64,000 nucleotides of DNA from Siphonodentalium dalli (Eukaryota; Mollusca; Scaphopoda; Gadilida; Siphonodentaliidae). This document shows, piece by piece, positions 59,101 through 64,000 of the stretch. Position numbers and translations under genes: made by a program. The stretch is taken from NCBI GenBank assembly GCA_032622095.1, contig CP136067.1, positions 127,569,030 to 127,633,029 of the forward strand. The letters are read 5' to 3'. The notes below the pieces were generated by a model, which was given only the letters and a program-made list of their open reading frames with translations, searched no databases and was not told the DNA's origin. The stretch's first letter is position 1. Each line of letters begins with the position of its first letter.

Positions 59101-60938
59101 ATTAGCATCTGCATAGTTATACGGGAACGCAAACGTTATCGCTCGAAATTTATTCCCTGCGAGCACGGATGGCGCGCTTTGTTTTTACAGTATATACCTT
59201 TGGTATATACCGAAATCATCCCAGATAATCACGAATATAGCATCAGATTTCTCCCCAGATATACCGTTATAAAGCTACTGGAATCTGCCAATCTACTATT
59301 AATATGTGTGTATATATGTGGGTACTTCATAGAATCGAAAACGCGTGTAGGAACGGGCATCCCCACGGCAATGTCGGCAAATATATATGAGTGTGTCCTT
59401 TATAGACTCGAACCGATTGAGCTCAAACTTGCTAAATATTTACTGGGAAATTCCAGGCAATGCCGATTGAGCTCAAACTTGCTACCTACGGGAAGTGTCA
59501 TATATATGTGTGTGTCCTTTATAGACTCGAACCGATTGAGCTCAAACTTGCTAAATACGGGAAGTGTCATGGACGGGTTCATTGAAAAACCAAATCGAGA
59601 TCTCGGAAACGGGTGGAGCTATCGTCTTGAAATTTGGTTTTTGAATAGCCCGGACAACGTCGGGCTCATCGGCTAGTCTATTATATATTTTGGAAGATCT
59701 GTCTGTGTGTGTGTCTGTGTGTGTGTTCGCGATGAACTCGAAAACGGTCGAGCCGATTTCGATGAAACTTGGTATGTGGGGGTATTTTCGGCTGGGGGGG
59801 GGGGGGGGGGGGGGGGTGGCATGGGCCTATTAATTTATCCGTGCGACGTGATCTTGACCATGAAATCGGGTCATATCAAGGTCAAACGCCCGAATATCAC
59901 GGGATTTCGATGAAACTTGGTATGTGGGGGTACCTTCGGCCGGGGAGTGGCATAGGCCTATTAATTTGCCCGTGCGACGTGACATTGACCTTGAAATCGG
60001 GTCATTTCAAGGTCAAACGCCCGAATATCACGGGATTTCGATGAAACTTGGAATGTTGGGCTACTTTCGTATGGGGAGTCTCATAAGCATATTCATTTGC
60101 CCGTGCGACATCACCTTGACCTTGAAATCGGGTCAATTCAAGGTCAAATCGCCAATTTTGATGGGATTTCGATGAAATTTTATACATAGGGTTACTTTTG
60201 TTCACTGAGTGTTTTGGACGGGTCAAATCGTGACCCCGACCTGACCTTGACCTTCAAAATGATCAATTCAAGGTCAAATATGGTAAAACCGGATGGATTT
60301 CGAGTTCTAATGTGGAACCGCCCCATACAAAGCCTTAAGTTCAATTCATTCTCTCTCACATGGTGGTAGCCATTTATTTCTCGAGGATGGTTGATCCATT
60401 CTCAAATGTTTATTATAGCATACTGACTGCTATACAGTAGCCAGCGACAACACTAGTTCACGAATGTGCATAACAATTGTTTGATTCAAGTTAAAATTAC
60501 ACTAAGAAATGCGATTAATAAATCTGAAATTAAAAGGAAAACGAGTCCCATTTAAAGGGACACAAGGCGCTAGCAATGTGGGTAAATGTGCAAATATATA
60601 AAAGTCTGTATAAACAGCACCACTAAGAAGAACATGGAGAAATAGATAAATTTCGTTCTAATATTCATTATTGATATAGTTCTCAAATAACGAATTTTCG
60701 CACGTGAAACACATTGTTATGTAAACAAAACTGTTACCGTGATGAACGCCTTAAAGAATAACCTTGACGATTGCATCACGTTTTCGCCTACCTGTTCGTC
60801 CTACCCAGCTACACAATCTGAGGAAAAATAGATCAAGTTCCCGCGCTATAGAGGCGAACACTTGCCGTTTAGTATGCGGTTCCAATATTGAATCATTCTC
60901 TTCTTACATCTGATACTGACTGGACATCTGCCAATTTC
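56180..60938 (+). repeat. 4.76-kb tandem duplication, copy 2
   Basis: Follows copy 1 without a gap; the junction reads CACACACATATTATGTATGT, with ATATTATGTATG shared with the start of copy 1. Differences are few: a one-base deletion near 56976, a shorter G run near 57990, a longer G run near 59795-59816, and a 4-base insertion near 60789. The third right end of the palindromic element (CAGACTG at 58910-58916) lies here and has no matching left end. Confidence 0.85.
59677..60306 (+). mobile_element. Duplicate of truncated family B element
   Basis: Copy of 54918-55547 in the tandem duplication, with a longer G run (about 22 bases) and a few substitutions. Confidence 0.7.
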
Positions 60939-60974
60939 TTCATACACCATGAACGGGGGGGGGGGGGGGTGTTG

Positions 60975-61790
60975 ATTTTCCTTTCAAGAATATGTTTATA
61001 ACATCTCAGGATTACTTTGTCTATTTCTGATGTGTTTTCTGTACCCCATATTTCACTTATAGAAGAATTGGTTCTATAGTTTTGTCGAAAAGCGTTATTA
61101 GTATAATTATAGGTCGTTTGTCAAATTTAGGTTGTTGTTATTCCCTAAAAACCCATATATCGCCTTATTCCCAACCACCGATAAGGCTTTGACTGCTTTG
61201 CAACATCTGCCTGTGTATAATAACTCGATTCCGAGATAATTGACAGTGTCAACATATTCTATTTTATTGCCATCTAGGAACAAATCGTCAACATATTTTG
61301 GTTTGCGGTTGCTTTAAAAAAAGTAATTACGTTTATTTCCACGACGATGTTTAATCCCAAACGAATCGAGGGCCCTTTGCATACTGGCCTGGTTGTCGGC
61401 AAAAAAAAAGGTATCATCTCCATACAACAAACACATGATTATAATATACACTCGTTTTTGTGTGAATAGATCGCCTGGGAATTTCTAACCGTCGATAACA
61501 CAATCTTTGAGAAATGGCTCCAGGTCATTATGAACAACGAGAACCATAATGGAGATGGATGTCTAACGCCCGCGCTGCAAGTAAAAATTCGGACCGCTTG
61601 CTTTTCTGAACTACACAAGATTTTATGTTTCCGTACATGCTACGAATAATTCTAAGAATATCTCAATATATATATACTGGATGTCATAAGTTTAATCCAA
61701 AGTCCCTCCCGCCATACTGTGTCAAATGCCTTCTTCAAATCGTCAAAACAGCAGTACATTTGTTTTCCTCTTGTAAAATAAAGAAGTCAG
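60975..61790 (-). pseudogene. Decayed LINE reverse transcriptase fragment
   Basis: On the minus strand, short pieces read as a non-LTR reverse transcriptase: FDDLKKAFDTVWREGLW (plus 61700-61755) corresponds to the D-x-x-x-A-F-D active-site block, LYGDDTFFFA (61400-61425) to the YADD block, and VNYLGIEL (about 61220-61245) to the downstream NYLG motif. Stops and frame changes separate them. Its upstream part is cut off at 61794 by the TIR element. The family within non-LTR elements cannot be fixed by eye. Confidence 0.7.
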
Positions 61791-61793
61791 TAA

Positions 61794-63279
61794 CCCTTGG
61801 AACAAACGTCGCACTACCGACGAATCTAATTCAATTAGAATTAGACTCGAGTTTAATTCATAATTCGTCTGTTGAAACAAACGTCGCATTTAATTCAAGA
61901 CGAATCTAAATGATTTCTTAAAATGGCATAAAGCGTTCATAAGGGTTTTGGTCAAAACGGCTAAAATAGGAAGTTTTATATCAATTCTAAAACGTAAAAT
62001 TTAGTGAGAAAATGTGGCTTTTGACTTCCAAGCGACGAAATTAATGTTACTATTCTGAGGAGTGGAAATTATTGGTTTTATATCGCTATTTCGTAGGTAT
62101 TTGATACATATTTTAGGTCGGACATGATTCTTTTGCTTTGAACTTGTCTGAAAGAAATCAGGTCCAGTTTATTTTTATACGAAAACTTTGTACCGTTTTA
62201 ACAATTTAATAGCAAGTTGAGGTCAACGCGCTATATCACTATATATTGCGTCAGTATGCTTATCTAAAACCACGTGGTAAAATAACCATGGCGGACCGGG
62301 ACGTACGGCTATAGGGTCTCGGTTGGGGGGGGGGGGGCTAATAAATTTGCGTAATTCAATTTGCACCTCCTTGGCTGTTCTTCCATATGCCTGGATAATA
62401 GCCTATTCTGAATGGATCAGTAGACTTGTGATCATGCACTGGGCGGACCATGGTTCTGCCAGTAGAAGAAAAATCAGAGATCTGAACCTGAAAATGATTA
62501 AATCCGATCATAGTTTGGCACAGCGGGAGAAAACTTTGAACATGAAAACCGCAAAAACCTATATAGCATTAGACTAGCCTCACGCTTTCCAAGTGCTGAC
62601 AATTTCCAACCTGACACCCCACGGAGGTTGGAAAATTTCCAACTGATGCCCATTTAAGTTAATAATTTTGAACAGAAGCATAGGAAAATAATTAGCAGTT
62701 TTTTTTGGCTGGCCACGGGGGTCACGAGGGACCAGGACACAGGCCATTTCAGTCAAAATGTTGGACCAAAAGTTGGAAAATATGCAAATTCCCCAATAAT
62801 TCATTGCTGGAAAATCAAATTACAAGAACAATTTCAACACATCGTTGATGTTAAATTGGCACACGACCATGCACAGTATATAGCGTGTATATCCAAACGG
62901 AATAAATATTTATTTAGTGCGTCTACTCGCATTTAATTTGAAACAAACGTCGCACTTTCGTCGACTCGAATTCAAATACCACCAAATTACGTCATGCTCG
63001 TTGGTGTTTTCCAGTTTAAATTGGAATTCCCTCATTAGCATATCATTATGCAGCTCGTTTGAATGTCTCCGAATTAAATTCGAGTCGACGGTGATGCGAC
63101 GTTTGTTTCAAACACGGATCTCAGACGCATCAGCAATTAAATTCGTGTTGACCACACGCATTCTTCGTCGGTAATGCGTCTACTCGCATTTATTTGCAAC
63201 AAACGTCGCACTATACCGACGAATCTAATTCAAATAATTGAATTCGATTCGTCGGTAGTGCGACGTTTGTTCCAAGGGT
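61794..63279. mobile_element. 1.49-kb TIR element with TAA target duplication
   Basis: Ends CCCTTGGAACAAACGTCGCA and its inverse at 63260-63279. The similarity extends to about 44 bp with few mismatches, flanked by TAA at 61791-61793 and 63280-63282. Three-base TWA duplications are typical of PIF/Harbinger elements. Internal copies of the ACAAACGTCGCA motif at about 61880, 62945, 63100 and 63200 suggest nested or rearranged ends. No transposase was recognised; an 84-codon frame (62323-62577) has no motif. Confidence 0.65.
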
Positions 63280-63282
63280 AAG

Positions 63283-63500
63283 GCCCGTTCCAAACGACGG
63301 ATTTTTGTCGACACGAATCTAATACCAAACCCACAATTGTATTAAATGCGTCAAAAATGCGACGTTTAAAACAATTAGATTCGTGTCAGACGCATCATAG
63401 ACGAATCTCCGTCCAATTCAGACGAATCTTCGTCGGTGATGCGTCTGAAAATCCGTCTTGGTTGGATTTTTGACGACTCGAATCTAATACATGTGACGAC
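63283..63500. repeat. Fragment related to the TAA element
   Basis: GACACGAATCTAAT and ATTAGATTCGTGTC form an inverted pair (63310-63324 and 63376-63392). TCGTCGGTGATGCGTCTG repeats resemble the internal parts of the preceding element. No clean ends. Confidence 0.45.
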
Positions 63501-63785
63501 GAGAAGAGCCGAAAGTTGCCGAAGTAACGAATGCAAATGATATGATAATGATGTGATAATAGTATAATAATTAGGGGGTTCCCCTTATCTGCGGAAAACC
63601 CCACATGACGTCATTTGTCGCACGCCCTCTTTGTTATAAAGAAAGATATATCTATAAGCATTGCTTAGATAACATTGTGCAAATTGTAATTATTTTGGTA
63701 GTTTGATTTATCAACGAACATGGCATGTCACTGACATGCACACCTTAAATATTTTTTATTATATAATGGATATAGTATCAATTAT

Positions 63786-64000
63786 TTATAATAATTCATA
63801 TATACCGGTATAAGGGGTAGGGGTTGTAGCAACTGATTTATAATAATTCATATAGACCGATATTCCTTATTGTAAGGAATAGGGGTGGTAGTCTCTGATG
63901 TATAATAATTAATATATACCGGTTATACGTATTATAAGGGGTCGGGATGGTACCACTGATTTATAATAATTCATATATACCGGCATTATTTATTATGAGG
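63786..64000 (+). repeat. AT-rich tandem repeat running off the window
   Basis: Four copies, spaced 52-62 bp, of TTATAATAATTCATATATACC followed by a GGGG-containing segment (AAGGGGTAGGGGTTG and variants). Continues beyond the window end. Confidence 0.75.

Overview
The window is eukaryotic, repeat-dominated DNA, most likely from a marine invertebrate (a mollusc is my best guess, inferred only from the style of the transposons). There is no operon structure, no recognisable rRNA or tRNA gene and no complete host gene. Nearly everything that can be explained is mobile DNA, much of it nested, so insertions can be put in relative order.

Layout. (1) 1-17525: an uninterrupted head-to-tail array of 32 Helitron-like units (family A). 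Each unit has a fixed head, one to four ~122-bp core repeats, and a tail hairpin followed by CTA(G). The array has higher-order periods of 1033, 2205, 2656 and 8550 bp. (2) 17526-31391: further non-autonomous Helitron-like elements of three related families (A, B, C) on both strands, often abutted exactly CTAG|TC. One is inflated by a ~2.8-kb minisatellite. (3) 31392-33000: a decayed ORF1-only LINE copy with a 3' stem-loop, AATAAA and a (GAT)n tail. (4) 33001-37220: mostly low-copy sequence with small palindromes and one convincing exon start (SAM-like peptide followed by GTAAGT). (5) 37229-40328: family C elements in tandem. (6) 40329-54157: the main find, a 13.8-kb element inserted inside a family C element. 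It has CAGTCTG termini, a 9-bp target-site duplication and two ~5.5-kb arms in inverted orientation. The 1.9-kb spacer between the arms carries one intact gene, a virus-type packaging ATPase with zinc fingers. Each arm carries a gene for a protein with two PC4-like ssDNA-binding domains. (7) 51421-60938: a ~4.76-kb tandem duplication that copied the right end of that element plus its flank. (8) 60939-64000: a decayed reverse-transcriptase copy (minus strand) cut by a 1.49-kb TIR element with TAA target duplications, then AT-rich tandem repeats.

How the parts work together. The Helitron-like elements have no Rep/helicase here and must be non-autonomous. The palindromic element has a packaging-type ATPase and a PC4-like ssDNA-binding protein but no recognisable transposase, integrase, polymerase or capsid gene. 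It is therefore either a deletion derivative of a larger virus-like transposon or a non-autonomous relative. All family and domain assignments were made by eye from motifs and need profile searches.
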